From positions 1 through 64,000 of the forward strand of contig JBMHDL010000006.1 in NCBI GenBank assembly GCA_049889415.1: a stretch of 64,000 nucleotides of DNA, given 5' to 3'. Position numbers and translations under genes: made by a program. This DNA comes from JAYQKL01 sp049889415 (GTDB taxonomy: Bacteria; Pseudomonadota; Alphaproteobacteria; RS24). Positions 62,538 to 64,000 of this stretch are shown one piece after another; the stretch's first letter is position 1; each line of letters starts with the position of its first letter. A model generated the notes under the pieces. The model was not told where the DNA came from. It did no database searches and saw only the letters and a list, made by a program, of their open reading frames with translations.

Positions 62538-63917
62538 ATGGCACATAAAATGTGGGGCGGACGGTTCGGGGAACTGCCCGCTGACATTATGGAAGAAATT
62601 AACGCTTCCATCGGTTTTGACAAGAGGCTGGCGATGCAGGACATTGCCGGTTCAAAGGCGCATTGCCAGATGCTCGCGGATACCGGCATTATTGAGACCG
62701 AGGAAGCTGAAGCTATTTTGGCCGGTCTAGCGACTATTGAGCGGGAAATCGCCGATGAGAGCTTCACTTTCAGTCGGGCACTGGAAGACATTCATATGAA
62801 TATCGAAGCGCGTTTGGCCGAGCTGATCGGGCCGGATGCCGGACGGCTGCATACGGCGCGCTCGCGCAATGACCAGGTGGCGACGGATTTCAAACTCTAT
62901 ATCCGCGACACTGTCACTCACATGATGGAGCAGATTGCCGGTCTGCAAACCGTACTGGCACAACAGGCTTTGGCCCATGCCGGGACCCTAATGCCGGGCT
63001 TTACGCATTTGCAGACCGCACAGCCGGTTACTTATGGGCATCATTTGCTGGCTTATGTGGAAATGCTGGCCCGCGATCACAGCCGGTTTGCGGATGCCCG
63101 AGCGCGGATGAACGAGTCTCCATTGGGGGCGGCGGCACTGGCCGGCACCTCCTTCCCGATTGACCGGGCACAGACCGCCCAGGCGCTCGGTTTCGAGCGG
63201 CCGACCGCCAATTCGATTGACAGCGTATCGGACCGCGATTTTGTGCTGGAAGCTTTGTCCTGCGCCGCAATCACGGCCACGCATCTATCGCGTTTAGCCG
63301 AAGAAATTGTTGTCTTCGCATCAGCCCAGTTTGGCTTTTTCAGGTTGCCGGATGCGTTTTCAACCGGCTCGTCCATCATGCCGCAAAAGCGTAATCCAGA
63401 CGCCGCCGAGCTTGTGCGCGCCAAGGCAGGCAGGATCATCGGCGCCCTCACCGGCTTTCTGGTGGTCATGAAGGGCCTGCCGCTGGCCTATTCAAAAGAC
63501 ATGCAGGAAGACAAGGAAGGCGCCTTTGACGCACTGGACAGCCTGTCACTGTGCCTTGCGGCGATGAGCGGCATGATGGCCGCCCTGACCCCGAACCCCG
63601 AAACCATGCGGGCATCCGCGGGCAGCGGCTTTTCAACGGCAACGGATTTGGCTGACTGGCTGGTGCGTGAACTGCAACTGCCGTTTCGTGAAGCGCATCA
63701 TGTCACCGGATCTTTGGTCGCCTTGGCCGAGGCAAAAGATTGTGATCTGCATGAGCTGGCCCTAACCGACATGCAGTCTGTGGAGCCGCGCATTACCGAC
63801 AGGGTCTTTGACGTGCTCGGGCTTGAGGAATCCGTTGCCAGCCGAACCAGCCATGGCGGCACGGCACCGGAAAATGTGAAGCGGGCCGCCCAGGCCTGGC
63901 TGGACAGGCTTGCCTGA
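62538..63917 (+). CDS. argH: Argininosuccinate lyase
   Basis: Last step of arginine synthesis: argininosuccinate to arginine and fumarate. 459 aa, fumarase/aspartase superfamily. MAHKMWGGRF start, HTARSRNDQVATDFKLY (about 108), and the signature GSSIMPQKRNPDAAE (about 278) with the catalytic Ser. AAGGAGG five bases before ATG 62538 fixes the start. The preceding gene is divergent tlpA; a small lipoprotein gene follows at 63948. Confidence 0.98.
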   Translation: MAHKMWGGRFGELPADIMEEINASIGFDKRLAMQDIAGSKAHCQMLADTGIIETEEAEAILAGLATIEREIADESFTFSRALEDIHMNIEARLAELIGPDAGRLHTARSRNDQVATDFKLYIRDTVTHMMEQIAGLQTVLAQQALAHAGTLMPGFTHLQTAQPVTYGHHLLAYVEMLARDHSRFADARARMNESPLGAAALAGTSFPIDRAQTAQALGFERPTANSIDSVSDRDFVLEALSCAAITATHLSRLAEEIVVFASAQFGFFRLPDAFSTGSSIMPQKRNPDAAELVRAKAGRIIGALTGFLVVMKGLPLAYSKDMQEDKEGAFDALDSLSLCLAAMSGMMAALTPNPETMRASAGSGFSTATDLADWLVRELQLPFREAHHVTGSLVALAEAKDCDLHELALTDMQSVEPRITDRVFDVLGLEESVASRTSHGGTAPENVKRAAQAWLDRLA

Positions 63918-63947
63918 GCACTGCCGGGAAAACGGAAAGGACACATC

Positions 63948-64000
63948 ATGCGGACATTTATTATCGTTATGACACTCGCCGGGCTGACCTTGTCCGCGTG
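63948..64000 (+). CDS. Small lipoprotein, N-terminal fragment (runs off window)
   Basis: Only 17 codons are inside the window: a hydrophobic signal sequence MRTFIIVMTLAGLTLSA followed by TG, which can complete a Cys codon. L-S-A-C would be a lipobox. GGAAAGGA precedes the ATG. A short lipoprotein between argH and lysA is usual in proteobacteria, so this is probably the same gene. Confidence 0.7.
   Translation, partial: MRTFIIVMTLAGLTLSA

Overview
The window is a gene-dense stretch of an alphaproteobacterial chromosome (roughly mid-50s % GC by eye). The call rests on lineage-typical gene orders and families: lysC-ptsP-prfA-prmC with DUF4167 and clpB downstream; aroK-aroB-CNNM/CorC near bolA, a J-domain gene and the aerobic cobaltochelatase genes cobS/cobT; an SUV3-like helicase followed by an S4 protein, fdxA, carD and rpoH; NDUFAF5-, Coq4- and Coq7-type ubiquinone/complex I genes; HIG1; and EtfBA. 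I cannot place it below class. There is no phage, IS element, CRISPR array or rRNA. One tRNA gene is present, tRNA-Leu(CAA).

Layout. 1-711: AT-rich, no convincing gene, several small hairpins. 712-1988: two unrecognised, translationally coupled genes (a 253-aa soluble protein with a Pro linker and Phe/Asp tail, and a four-helix membrane protein); this is the most novel-looking locus. 2026-3856: an M23 peptidase with one catalytic His replaced, and a remnant of a GT1 glycosyltransferase. 3930-15174 (minus): clpB behind a very good RpoH-type promoter, DUF4167, prmC, prfA, ispG, rodZ, ptsP, lysC. 15415-24585: ubiG, DUF1178, nitrilase, comF, an NDUFAF5-like protein, mutT, argJ, secA, accA. 24688-27837 (minus): xerD, an exported 679-aa protein of unknown function and a 46-aa membrane micro-protein. 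27932-34312 (minus): a cobalamin island in which a B12 riboswitch precedes btuB-btuF-btuC-btuD-cobQ. 34435-41661: aroK, aroB, CNNM, bolA, dnaJ-like, cobS, cobT, rpmB. 42106-48062: helicase, S4 protein, TerB, ferredoxin, CarD with a histone-H1-like N-terminus, RpoH. 48085-53805: CoA-transferase, TspO, PPOX flavoprotein, cytochrome c, GT9, DUF6165, TusA, Spx/ArsC, Coq4. 53889-64000: tRNA-Leu, a tandem DsbA-fold protein, a VTT(YqaA)-DsbB fusion, coq7, HNH, gluQ, HIG1, a PagL-like barrel, an ATP:cob(I)alamin adenosyltransferase, etfBA, tlpA, argH, and the start of a lipoprotein gene.

How the parts connect. Cobalamin recurs: riboswitch-controlled uptake (btuBFCD), cobyric acid synthesis (cobQ), cobalt insertion (cobST; the large subunit CobN is not here) and adenosylation. 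Aerobic respiration is a second theme: ubiG/coq4/coq7, EtfBA, cytochrome c, HIG1 and the NDUFAF5-like protein. RpoH and a RpoH-type promoter on clpB lie in the same window. Start codons were chosen by Shine-Dalgarno placement and family start; several differ from the longest open frame and this is noted in each entry.
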